Assembly (NCBI RefSeq): GCF_042477335.2 | Contig: NC_091262.1 | Coordinates: 44,303,001 to 44,367,000 of the forward strand | Source: Ovis canadensis | Taxonomy: Eukaryota; Chordata; Mammalia; Artiodactyla; Bovidae | DNA length: 64,000 bases | Direction of reading: 5' to 3' | The notes under the pieces: model-generated | Seen by the model: only the letters and a program-made list of their open reading frames with translations | Database searches by the model: none | What the model was told of the DNA's origin: nothing | Shown here: positions 1 through 10,800 of the stretch, one piece after another | How the letters are laid out: every line of letters begins with the position of its first letter | Position numbering within the stretch: position 1 is the first letter of the stretch | Translations under genes and position numbers: made by a program

Positions 1-904
1 CAGGTGATTTGCCATTGTCTTTTAAGGCCTTGCCCAGAAAATCTCAAACTCCTCTCTAATGTGTTTCCTGACATATTTTTTTCAAAGATGGTGTCCGTTC
101 TGAGAACAGCTCAAAGCCAGGTACTGAGATGTCCATGTTTCTTTAAATGTTATGTCCCCGTCATCATAATAGAACTGCAGCGTCTCTCTGCTTCTGAACA
201 AATTCCAGGCTTGTTCTCCCAAGTCCTGAGCTGGGGAACAGCACTGCGCTATCCTGACAGTACAAATAAGGGTTCTGAGTGGGACTTGGAGCCAAGAAGG
301 GTGAGCCGGGTTAAGACCATGGAGAGACTTCAATGCCAAGGGAAAGGATTTGGATTTGATTATCCTGTTCAAGGATCCATCAGACGATTTAGACCTGGGC
401 TGTGACTGGAACAGAACTGAGCTTCTGGAATTTCACCATTTGGCTGCTGCATAAGTAGCTGGCAAGGAAGGAGAACGCTTAGAGGGGGCAAGGCAAGGAG
501 GACAGGGCTTGCCTTAAGCCAGAGGACAGACCTGGGAGACTTCTCTGAGCAGCAGCCACAGCCTCTGGTAATGGGGAGAGAGAGAGGGGAACTGATGACA
601 GCCTGAGTGTCTAGGGGAGACGCCAGCTCCTCCTCCTGGTCTGGGAGAGTCTGTAATTTGCTAGGCACCATACTTAACCTGAGATAGGACCAGCCCAGGA
701 CATGCACAGATCTGAAGAAACTATTAAGTAAGAGTGGCATTAACTAGACACACACGGTATCCGACAACAGCATCATCATTTGGTGAGTGTCTCAGTTCAA
801 TTCCCTTGGAGAAGGGAGACAGATTTCAGCTTTCCATCCTACGAGGCTTTTTGTATTCCCCCATGTGATACTTCTAGGCAAATGCATTTACACAGCTCTC
901 TGCA

Positions 905-1115
905 TCAAACAGCAAGGGCCAATATTTATTGCATTCTGTGCCAAGTACTAGCTTAAGGGCTTTTCATTTGGATAATTTATATATGTGCATGTATCATCAT
1001 ATATATAATCTTAGATATGCCTCACAGACCATCTTTCATGATGATAGACCGAGGCAGTGAAATTAAGTAGCTTGCCCAAGGTCACACAGCTCGAGAATGC
1101 TAGAGCAAGCATCAC
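905..1115 (+). repeat. MIR SINE
   Basis: The segment contains the MIR hallmarks: a gtgccaagtac start region and the conserved taagtagcttgcccaaggtc core-tail, diverged. Confidence 0.65.
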
Positions 1116-1229
1116 ACCCAAGGGTGCTAATGGGTTTCTTTCCTGAAGAGAACAAAGTCAGGACACAGCAGAACAGGCTTCTGGGCCCAGCTGAGCAGCT
1201 GACTAGTGCAAGGTGGGGCAGGTCATCTT

Positions 1230-1388
1230 TTAAGTGTATGCTCTCATGACGGTGGACAGTGATGAATGTTCACGACCTTAAGGCTGATAGTTTCATAGAT
1301 ATGCACATATATCAAACCTTACAAATGGTACACTTTACTACATGCCAGTCATTATGTGTCAATTACACCTCAATAAAGCTGCTTTAAA
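1230..1388 (+). mobile_element. Old L1 3' end
   Basis: The stretch ends gtcaattacacctcaataaa, the typical 3' terminus of older mammalian L1 elements, preceded by the expected tacactt segment. There is no intact coding part. Confidence 0.7.
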
Positions 1389-1904
1389 AATCTGGTAACT
1401 GTATGATAGAATTAAAATATTTGTAGTTTCTACAGGAACTCTTATGTGACCCCACTGCAATGTTTGAGTATGATGCATAAAATTTGTGATTCACTTCTGA
1501 ATCTAAGTGCTGCTTTGCTCAGAAGAGCAAAGTGTCTCCAAATTAAAACTTGGAGCCACAATGACTCAAGAAATGTTTTGTCATCTGGCATTACTGAAAA
1601 TAGAACACAAAGTATGCAGTGAGGCTGTTTATAACAATATAGCAATTTTGTTGCAGTAAAGGAAAACAATAAATATGATGGAATAAATATACAACAGTTT
1701 CTTAAAGTGCACCACTTAAAGCCCTGTGGGGGCTTTAACACCCCACTCCATCTCTGCTCCAGAAACACTGATTATTTGAAAAGGTCAAATTCTTACACCT
1801 TGAAGCTTCACCTGGGCCGTTGTCTATGCCTGGAACTCTTTACCAGTGGACCACAGGGCAGTCTCCTTCTCAACCTCTAGGTCTCAACATGAACATCACA
1901 TCAT

Positions 1905-1961
1905 ATACACACACACACATACACACACGACCTCCATGATCACTCAGATCTCAAGAGAATA

Positions 1962-2004
<43 letters not shown>

Positions 2005-2044
2005 CTCCATGATCACTCAGATCTCAGATCTCAAGAGAATACTC
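1905..2044. repeat. Compound (CA)n microsatellite with duplicated flank
   Basis: Two CA tracts (about 1905-1928 and 1963-2002) alternate with two copies of a flank unit (1932-1964 and 2005-2044). The second copy carries an additional 7-bp repeat of CAGATCT. Confidence 0.9.
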
Positions 2045-2694
2045 CTCCTTCGTAGCTCTCATCACAACTCGGATGTGGAGGTTTAGCTCCCGGCTGGCCC
2101 CTGTGGGCTCTGAGTCTCTTGGATTTTCTTGCACTCCTCCCCAGTGCTGGGAGGCAGAACGTACTGTCCTGACATGTGAAAGCATGGATACACGTCCTCT
2201 CTGGGCTCTGCGACCACACGAGATGGGGTGCCCTGGTGGGAACACTGTAAAGTATAAATATGGAGCAGGCTGACCACTCCCTCACTTTCTTTCTTTCTCC
2301 GCCACAATGGGAGGCCCCCCCTAACCTCTGGGGGCAGTCGCTCTGTGTGCGGGCTGAGTTCCAGGAGGAAGTGGGCTCTTGGAGACCATGCCCTCAAACA
2401 CAAACATCACAGGAGCTTGGGTTTTGTTTGTTAAAGCACAATGGCAGTGGATACCTATCTCAATATGAGTTCTTGGAAAAACTCTAGGAGTGCTGGCAAA
2501 ACGGGCCCATGCTGGGGGTTACCCAGAGTGCTTAGGTTCAGGTGCTCAGGCCTGGCCAGTCTGTGAGCTCCTCCAGGGCAGACCCGGCCTGTGCTGTACT
2601 GCTGCTGCCCAGCACAGAGCTAGGCACACAGTGCGTGCACATCAACCATCTGTTTTGGTGTAACCAAGAAATCCCATCTTGAGAGCACTGGCTC

Positions 2695-2850
2695 TCTTCT
2701 AGGAACACATTAAGTACTTTATATATACTTGTCCCTATGACTCTTTACAATAAACCCATGAAGTCGGTGTTCTTACCCTCATTTTACAGAGGAGGGAATT
2801 GAGGTTCAGAGAGAGGTAGTTTGCCCAAAGGCACACACCCAAAGGCTTGG
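2695..2850 (+). repeat. MIR SINE
   Basis: Shows the MIR core: ttaccctcattttacagagg followed by a tail resembling tttgcccaaaggcacac. Confidence 0.7.
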
Positions 2851-2922
2851 AGAGGCAGACTCTCTCCAAGCAGAAGTCCCTAGGGATAGTCAAACAATGG
2901 CCTAGAGTGACAACTGCTGGTT

Positions 2923-3531
2923 TCAGTTCAGTTCAGTCGCTCAGTCAAGTCCAACTCTTTGCAACCCCATGAGTCACAGCACGCCAGGCCTCCCTGTCCA
3001 TCACCAACCCCCGGAGTTCACTCAAACTCATGTCCATTGAGTCAGTGATGCCATCCAGCCATCTCATCCTCTGTCGTCCCCTTCTCCTCCTGTTCCCAAA
3101 CCCTCCCAGCATCAGGGTCTTTTCCAGTGAGTCAACTCTTCGCATAAGGTGGCCAAAGTATTGGAGTTTCAGCTTCAGCATCAGTCCTTCCAATGAACAC
3201 CCAGGACTGATCTCCTTCAGAATGGACTGGTTGGATCTCCTTGCAGTCCAAGGGACTCTCAAGAGTCTTCTCCAACACCACAGTTCAAAAGCATCAATTC
3301 TTCAGCACTCAGCTTTCTTCACAGTCCAACTCTCACATCTATAAATGACCACTGGAAAAACCATAGCCTTGACTAGGCGTACCTTTGTTGGCAAAGTAAT
3401 ATCTCTGCTTTTCAATATACTATCTAGGTTGGTCATAACTTTCCTTTCAAGGAGTAAGCGTCTTTTAATTCCATGGCTGCAGTCACCATCTGCACTGATT
3501 TTGGAGCCCACCAAAATAAAGTCTGACACTG
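2923..3531 (-). mobile_element. BovB LINE 3' end, 5'-truncated
   Basis: In minus orientation this encodes the C-terminal end of the BovB reverse transcriptase protein (recognisable [20 protein letters not shown]) and finishes in the (ACTGA)n-type tail at 2923. The frame is interrupted. No clear target-site duplication was seen. Confidence 0.9.
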
Positions 3532-4460
3532 TTTAGGGGCCAACAAATTACTATCCTGCCAGTGAGGAAACCCTGCGACCCCCTGCCCCCACGCACCCCA
3601 AGCACCAGCTTCGCGGTTCCTGGCCTGGTGCCACCTGGGCACTGGCCCTCTGCCCCTTTCATCCCTCCGGCTCTCACGCTGCAGCTCCGCTCCACACGCA
3701 GGTTTCTCCTTTCGCTCTCTGATGGCTGTTCTTCCTCCTCCTACTTCCTCAAGGCAGGTGTTCCTCACGGCTTCTCCTTGACACCATCTTCTTCCCTCTA
3801 CACATCCTCTCTAGGCCAGCCCTTGTCAGCTCCATAACTGCATGTCCAGCTCAGACCTCTTCCAGCCCCTGGTGACAGCTACTGCTTATTCCTCCCAGAA
3901 GGCTGCCCCTGCTCTGAAACCTTCAGTGGCTCCAAGGAGCTATCAGAAGAGGAACAAACTCACAAACTGCTCCCCGAGGCACTCAGGGCTCGATGGCACC
4001 CATCTCCACTTCTCTCCAAAATCAGAGGCCTTCATCCAGGCCACTGTGCTCTCTGCCTTTATTCTACTGTCCCTTCAGCACGAACCCCTCCCTCCCACCT
4101 CTGTGCCAGGCGGCTCTCACTCCCTGGTCTAAGCCTCAGACCCTCCCCCAGAAGTCCTTCCAGCCCCCTTCCCCATTCATGGGTGGCTTTCCCCCTTCAG
4201 CTGACTCTACGGAGAACCTGTTCCAGGCAGCTTTGGCGAGAGCTACTTCTCTGCCTGCTTTGGCTCTCCTGCCACCGTGGGTCACAAGGGGACTCTGATA
4301 CTGGAAGTCGGGGAGATGCCCAGTCTATGCCTTTCAGTTTTGCCTCTTCATCTAGAAGTCTCCTCAGCTGCAAAGTGACGGGGGTGCAATTGGATTGGCA
4401 TTTCCCTAGTTTCCAAGTACCACAATTCTTGCTTTCTTCTGCGCCACCCGCCCTATCATA
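3532..4460. other. Anonymous intergenic sequence
   Basis: C- and T-rich sequence with several overlapping open frames but no recognised protein, splice structure or repeat family that I can name. Confidence 0.4.
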
Positions 4461-4980
4461 TACTTACTTATAAGTTATTACTTACCTTACATATTTATCT
4501 ACATTTTTAACCTAAATTAAAAAAAATAAAGAGGAAACTTTACATTGCTTTCTGTGACTCCAAAACCAATGTCATTTTCAATAAAGGTTGCAATGAAGAA
4601 AAAGTGAATCCTGAAAACAAACAGAATGGATAGAGTAAGTAATGTCTATACACAGCCTCAAATCCTCCCATGCATAGGAGGCAACAAATGTCCTAGAACT
4701 TCAAAGGCTTTGTAAAAGGTAAACAAACCTGGATGCTAGCTGAAGTGGTATAGAGAGATTGTAATCAGTAGTAACTACTGCAATAAGGAAAAGAGATCAG
4801 CATGAACTGAACTCTGCTTTAATCTGCACAGAAATAGCTGGCTATTTTAAAGTGAAAATGAAGGAGAAGGGAGGGAGGCAAGGGGGGCGGTGCTCAGGAG
4901 AGTCAGAGACGTGAAAAATTACCACAGGTCAAGTGTAAATTCAACTAGGCCAATAGCGTCTGCTAGCTGATATTACTGAA

Positions 4981-5048
4981 GTTAGAATTCAACTGTCCCA
5001 CGGAGATCAGAAGAGTTAGAATTCAACTGTCCCACGGAGATCAGAAGA
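4981..5048. repeat. Perfect tandem duplication, 2 x 34 bp
   Basis: Unit 4981-5014 is repeated without mismatch at 5015-5048. Confidence 0.95.
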
Positions 5049-5304
5049 CAGAGGCCCCGCCCTCAGGGGCTGGCTGGAACAGACAATAAAAATCTTTGGC
5101 AGCCCTGAGTTTCCTCAGGCAAGCAGTCTGGGGCAGTGTTGGTGTCATCTTAGGGAGGCAGTCTTGAGCAGTTAGAAACTACGTTAGTACGTGTTTGAGT
5201 CTTTACAGGTCAAGGTTGAGGCCAAGGTGGAGAAAAGGGCTCCGAGGAGCCTGGCTAGAGTTTCATAAAGGAAAGAATCTTTGTCAGCTTCTTCAGCTTA
5301 GATA

Positions 5305-5504
5305 GGGCTTCCCTGGTGCCTCAGTCGGTAAAGAATCTGCCTTCAATGTGGGAGATTCAGTTTCAACCCCTGGATCAGGAAGATCCCCTGGAGAAGGAAA
5401 TGGCAACCCACTCCAGATTCTTGCTTGGAGAGTTCCATAGACAGAGAAACTGGTGGGCTACAGTCCATGGGTCACAAAGAGCTGGACATGAGTGACTAAC
5501 ACTT
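5305..5504 (+). mobile_element. Bov-tA SINE with target-site duplication
   Basis: A tRNA-derived head (gggcttccctggtgcctcag) is followed by the Bov-A body. It is flanked by a perfect 13-bp duplication TTCAGCTTAGATA at 5292-5304 and 5505-5517. Confidence 0.95.
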
Positions 5505-5549
5505 TTCAGCTTAGATAAAAGCAAAAAGAACAAAATGCATCATGGTGCG

Positions 5550-5730
5550 ATGAGACCATGTGCCAGCTGCTTGAGGAGGTCGTGAGGCAGATACTGTTAA
5601 TATTATCCCTATTAAAAGGCTGAGGAATCTAAGGCTCAGTTAAATCGCCTGCCCAAGGGCAGGCAGCCTGATGTAGCAACTGGAACCTAGGTCTCACTGA
5701 TTCCAGAGTTCACAGTCCCATTCTATGCAT
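5550..5730 (+). repeat. MIR SINE
   Basis: Shows the MIR core and tail, including aaggctcagttaaatcgcc and cctgcccaagg. Confidence 0.6.
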
Positions 5731-5811
5731 CTGGGCTCTGACCACTCACATAGGCCCTTCCTGCCAGTCGCTGGTTCAGACTACTGAATCTGGGTAAATG
5801 TGTGGTGCAGG

Positions 5812-5992
5812 GCAGTGGCTCTCAGCTCTGGCTGCACGCTGGAATCACCTGGAGAACTTGAAAAGGACTGACACTTGGGTTCCACCAAGAGAAGTTTGGA
5901 TGCGATTAGTCTGGGGTGCAGCCTGGACACAGGGATTTTTAGACGCGCCCAAGTGATCCCCATGAACAGCCAGGTTTGAGATCCACTGTCTT
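5812..5992. mobile_element. MER5A-like hAT-Charlie fragment
   Basis: The segment opens cagtggctctcagctctggc and closes with the inverted equivalent ending in gagatccactg, with tggaatcacctggagaactt inside. This is the layout of the short non-autonomous MER5 transposon. Confidence 0.8.
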
Positions 5993-6004
5993 AGAAGCCT
6001 TCAG

Positions 6005-6150
6005 TCATCATCCCATTTGATCCCTGCAAGAGCCCCGTGGGGGTGGCAGGCAAGTGGCAATAACCATGCCCTGCTGATGAAGAAACAAGTTCAGAGAGGC
6101 TAAGGCTTATCTAGTTAATAACATCTGGATATGGAATCAAGCTTGTTGAC
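6005..6150 (+). repeat. MIR SINE
   Basis: Contains the diverged core gatgaagaaacaagttcaga followed by a MIR-type tail. Confidence 0.5.
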
Positions 6151-7219
6151 TTCCAGCTCTGAGCATTCTCTGCTCTCCAGTGGTCTAATTGAGAGGGGAA
6201 AAGCAATGTTTCCAAGAACAAAAATGAGCAGCTTAATTTCTCTTGGAAGTTAAAAGTCATTTCTCACCCCCACTGACTACCTGGAGGAGGGTATGGTGCT
6301 CGCCTCAGCCACAGGACCCAAAACGAGGCCAAGGGATCCCAGGAAGGTGAGCAGCGGCCTCCCCTTCCTGACAGCGTTCCACCCGCAAAGTCAAGGCTGG
6401 GCTGGAGCAGAAGGCCTGCAATTCTCTGATAGTGCTGCCTGCCACGCCCACGTCACTACAGTGAGTAGCGATCCTGGTTCCCAGGCACCCACCGGGAGCT
6501 GGGCACAGCGGAAGAAGTCAGGGTCTTGTTACCGCACCAGGCAGGGAGGGTCCTGCTGCAGTCTCCAGAACCACTCTCCTACCCGACTCCCCACGCCCAT
6601 TGCGCCCACCAGCCTGGACCAACCTGGGTGGTTCGGAGGAGGAGGGGTCTCTGCCCACCTTTGGGAGACATAGGGGATGTCACTGCTCCTATCTAACGGG
6701 CGTCATCTGGGGGACGTCACTGCTTACTCTTGGGAGACTTCAGGGGTTCCCAGTTGTGGGTAGTTGAGAGACCACCATCCACAGCTGGGGCCAGCAAAGC
6801 ACCACTGTACGCACCTGGAAGGGCTTTGGCTCACCTCAGCCTTGAAGATGCCCCAGGGGGGTGCCAGCAGCTGCAGGGCCTCGGGAAATGCGGCCCTAGC
6901 ACAGTAGAGGGCCCCTACCCACTCAAAACCCCTAAAAAAATGCAACAATACGAGGCAGGCCTCAGGGCGCATCCCAGCCATGACCAAACAAGAGGACGGC
7001 CACACCCCCAGGGAGAGGCCGGGTGGGGAACACGGGGTGCAGCCCTCCCAGTCCAACCCCTTGGGGCAGGGTTCCCGCCGACGCTGCCCTCCAGACCACC
7101 CGATCCTCGAGCCGGCCAGACCCACGGACCCGCGGAAGGGAAAGGGGACGGCCTCGCGTCGGCGGGACGGCCGTCGGAAGGCGCCCTCCACGCCGAAGCC
7201 GTCTTCCAAACACCCCAAC

Positions 7220-7299
7220 ATGGCCCGGGGCGGCAGTCAGAACTGGAGCTCCGGGGAGTCAGACGGGCGGCCGGAGGAGCAGACGACCGAGGATACCGG
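7220..7299 (+). CDS. DNAJA4: DNAJA4 alternative first exon (N-terminus of the longer isoform)
   Basis: An ATG at 7220 opens a short frame beginning MARGGSQNWSSGESDG and runs to a donor GG|gtgagc at 7299/7300. Joining it in phase to an acceptor ending cccgcag at 7675 adds Gly-Asp-Lys ahead of the DNAJA4 Met at 7683, for 29 extra residues and a 426-aa protein. A human DNAJA4 isoform with a very similar 29-residue N-terminal extension is known to me, so this is likely a real alternative exon. The extension is Ser/Gly/Glu-rich with no recognised domain. Its 5' end was not determined. Confidence 0.8.
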
Positions 7300-7393
7300 G
7301 TGAGCCGGGGGGTGTCGCGCCGGGCCGGGGCGTCGGGAGTCCCGGCCGAGAACCTGTCGCCGCGCCCCAGCCCACCAGGTCCAGGCGCCGCCG

Positions 7394-7411
7394 GAACCTC
7401 CGCGAAGGTTC
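7394..7411 (+). promoter_or_regulatory. Heat-shock element A upstream of the short DNAJA4 start
   Basis: Four contiguous 5-bp HSF units are readable: GAA (7394), TCC (7399, one mismatch to TTC), GAA (7404) and TTC (7409), each 5 bp apart in alternating orientation. This is the classical HSF1 binding array. It lies inside the intron of the longer isoform and upstream of the inferred start of the short one. Confidence 0.75.
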
Positions 7412-7437
7412 TGGGCCTTTGTGGCGTCACTGTCTCC

Positions 7438-7450
7438 TTGCGGAACCTTC
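7438..7450 (+). promoter_or_regulatory. Heat-shock element B
   Basis: Three units: TTG (7438, one mismatch), GAA (7443) and TTC (7448), with correct 5-bp spacing. It starts 26 bp after the end of element A and lies just before the TATA-like sequence. Confidence 0.7.
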
Positions 7451-7461
7451 CGCCGGCGCCG

Positions 7462-7468
7462 AATAAAA
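7462..7468 (+). promoter_or_regulatory. TATA-like box of the short DNAJA4 transcript
   Basis: AATAAAA stands alone in very GC-rich sequence, 12 bp after heat-shock element B and about 215 bp before the ATG at 7683. The position predicts transcription starting near 7490. The core promoter role is inferred. Confidence 0.5.
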
Positions 7469-7675
7469 CCCGCCGCGGAGGAGCCGGCGGCTCGAGTGCG
7501 GCGGTGCCGGGCGCGGAGGTCGGCCCGGCGCGGGCGGGCGGGAGGGCGAGGGCGGGGGCGGCGGCGGCGGCGGCGGCCGTGACCGTGACGCGCGGGCGGG
7601 CGGCGGGGGCGCGGGCCGGGGGCCCGGCGGGGGCGTCCGGGGCGCGCTGACCGTCCTGCCCGCCCCAACCCGCAG

Positions 7676-7814
7676 AGACAAGATGGTGAAGGAGACCCAG
7701 TACTATGACATCCTGGGGGTGAAGCCCAGCGCCTCCCCGGAGGAGATCAAGAAGGCCTATCGGAAGCTGGCGCTCAAGTACCACCCAGACAAGAACCCGG
7801 ATGAGGGCGAGAAG
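7676..7814 (+). CDS. DNAJA4: DNAJA4 coding exon 1 (J domain, residues 1-44)
   Basis: The coding part is 7683-7814, ending GAGAAG|gtgctg in phase 0. The start given is the acceptor used by the upstream-exon isoform. In the short isoform the exon would extend left as 5'-UTR to about 7490. It encodes helices I-II of the J domain including HPD. Confidence 0.93.
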
Positions 7815-10800
7815 GTGCTGGCCGGGCTCGGGGCGGCGCGGGCCGGGCTCGCGCGGGGCCCGCCGTCAATTATTCAGCCCGCAGCTCGGGGGCTGTGAAT
7901 TATTGAAGGCTGCGGGGAACCCGAGCCACGCTTGTTGATGAGGCGGTCGCCAGGTGCCGCGAGCACCCCGCCGCGGGGCCGGGCCGGGCCGGGCCCTGGG
8001 GTGGCCCGAGGCCGAGGGGGCGCGGCGCGGTCGGATGGAGGGCACTTCGCCGAGCCCCAGGCTCGCCGGGCGGAGTATCGGGACTGGTGACCCCTGGCGA
8101 CTCCCCGCTCGGCCCATTCATTCCTCTGGTCGCTCCACAAGTGTTTAGGGGGCGCCTCTGAATGCGGGGGAGGGCCGGGACGGAAACGTGAGGGCCCCCG
8201 TTCTCCTAGGGTTTACGGACATTCCTCTAGGAAAGGCTGCCAGCACGCAGGGAAACTGAGGCACACGCGATCAGAAGTTGTGTTCCTGCTGGGAACGACT
8301 GGATTTGAGTTAGTCTTGTTCTGTTTTTCTCTGTTGATGCACAAGCCTTGGAGATGAATTTCTTTAATCTTAGCTAGTACCTTGGACATCCCGGTGTCCC
8401 TCTGGAGAATAGCTGACTTTGTCCTGTGTGCCTATGTCCTGCCCGATCAAGGTTGTCAGACACTGACTAATCACCTTTTCTTTATTAGACAGAGACATGG
8501 AGATCTTTAACCTGACATCATTTTATATGAACATTCTGGGTTTTCTGTGACCGATGACCCGCAGTTGACCTTAAGGACCAATAATAGGCTAAACAATGCT
8601 CTGCATACATAAATGAAAGGCCTAAGTGAAACTTTTTCATCCTGTTCATAGGAGAGAAGAATCAACCTGCTTTTTATGCCCGAGGCTTGTTACCCACCAG
8701 AGCAGGTGTTTAGAAGGATGAGGCATTTATCCTTGGGAAAGCTTATTGGCCTTCTCACTCCTCCTCTGACTTCTTGCTGTTGTCTTATAAAACTTGGGAT
8801 GTCCTGGATGGTTGTTGGGAGGTGGGGTTTTGTAGTAGGTGATAGCGATGACACTTGGACCACTTTTGAAGCTGTAGTTCACTCCTCTAGCACTTAGACT
8901 TGCCCGAAACAGCGCCAGGATCAAAATACCTGTCTGTGGGAGCGTTTGCAAGCTGGAGAAAGCTGCCTAAGAAGGTTGGCTGGGTGGCAACAGTGATAGA
9001 ATGTTTATATTTAGCCACATGTGCCGAGTGTGGCTGTCACAAGTTTAAAATGCTTTCCTGTAAGACCATTTGTCTGTTACTTGTGTTCTTTCTCATCTAT
9101 ATTTAGGTGGCTTACTGTAGCTTTGAAAGTCACTGGCTTTTTATGTAGTGTTGGTGATTCATAGATTTGCTCCCTCTATTCATTGTAGGCTGTTTCTGAG
9201 AACATCCTTTAAGGAGAGCACAGCCAGGCTTCTAATTTCACGTTTCAGGGGCAGCGTGTGGGACAGCCTCTGACCCCGGTTGAGGTCAGATCTCAAAGCT
9301 CTGTTCAAGCGTAAATCATGGCTGTGTGCCTGCAGTTGGAGTGAGTCGGCTGCTGGTGTTCTGAAGCTTTTTTTAAAATTAGACTTGACCGGTAATACAT
9401 TTCTGTAGGTGTTGCCTTGCATATATGTTTACCTATCTGAGCAGAGATGGTTGATTTGTTTTAAACTAATATTTATAACCAGGTATTGAATTAGTGAGAC
9501 TCTTGAAGTGTCTGGCAGGTCCCTTTCAGCTTAGAGGGAGGTAGGGGAGGGGTTCTATGATGTTTCAGGAATACAGTACTTCTCTCTCCCCACCGTCCAT
9601 GAAGGGGATAAAGCCCTTTAATTTAGTTCTCAACTAAAACTTCTTCCAGGGGACTGCCTCTGACCATAGTGAGAACCACTTGTCCTCAACCTCCTTTAAT
9701 TATGCTGCCCATATTCCCCAGAAACGAAAGGGGTTGAGGAGACTGGGGACAGAGTTTGTAGAAACTCTACTATAGGTTGCCTAGAGAGGACTCATGTGTT
9801 CATTCACCAGATGACTCCTTTCTGGTCCTTCTATGTACTGGGCACAATGTGTCAGCCTTTGCTTCTTTGTGCGAGCCTATTTGGTTCTTGTCTACTTTAT
9901 TTGCCATAGGCGGGACCTTCTTTATTTTTTTCCTGCTAAGTTAGTCACTGTACTAACGTCTCTTCAACAATAGACTAACCCAGTCCCTTGCTCCTTGCTC
10001 CGGGGCCACTGAGAAGGCTGCTGGGGTGTTGGCCTTTGTTTTGGGCCCTGTTGTCCTGTGTTGCTAAGCACTGGGTGCCTGTGCTTGTTGTCAGATGCTC
10101 TGTGTGGAGTCTCTAGTTTTCTGCAGCTGGTTTTCTGAAAGACACACAGGCAGTGTGTCGGTAAGCGAGTCCCTTTCAGGGGCTGTGACTGGGGGGGGGG
10201 GGGGGGAGGGTAGAGTCGTGGCTGTTAAACCCAGCCAGCTTTGGAGATGAGTTTGCTCGTTTGGGCAATTTCATTGTAACTTTCAGTTTGAATGACAGAC
10301 GTTCAAATTCAAAAATATGAAGAGGGCAGCACTGTACAGGAAATGTCAGGATATTGAGGAAAACCCACCATTACACATGACCCTCACTGCTGTGGCTGTG
10401 CTTCCTTCCAGCCTTTTTCCAGAGTGACTGTATACGGGCATCCGGGCACATAGGTCTTTTTCCCCTCACCAGTTAATATTTTACCATCAGTGCTTTCCCA
10501 AGTTGCTGCATAGTCTCCAAAGCCATTTTTCCAGCTGCATAATAATCTTATTAAAAGTCTTGTGGCAGGGACTTCGCTGGTGGCCCAGTAGTTAAGAATC
10601 TGCCTTCCAGTGCAGGGCATGAAGGTTGTTGGATCCTTGGTCGGGGGACTAAGATCCCACATGCCACAAGGCTGTGAAGCCCACACGCTGCAGCAGAGAC
10701 CAAAGGAAAAAAAAAACAAAGCAGTCCTATGGCAGATTATTACTGTCTGAAAGGTGAGCTGGACAGAGTACTAATCTCCTGCTGTGAGAGTGGGGTCAGG

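Larger units (their letters stand above)
6990..8160. promoter_or_regulatory. CpG island over the DNAJA4 promoters
   Basis: Dense CpG and high G+C begin near 7020 and fade after about 8160, covering the alternative exon, the heat-shock elements and coding exon 1. A (GGC)n run sits at about 7557-7577 in the inferred 5'-UTR. Long open frames here on both strands are side effects of GC richness. Confidence 0.85.

Noticed and set aside
6730-7784. Long overlapping open frames on both strands (up to 306 codons) around the DNAJA4 promoter
   Set aside because: They are Ala/Gly/Pro/Arg-rich products of CpG-island composition, run through the promoter and DNAJA4 exon 1 in other frames, and match no known family.
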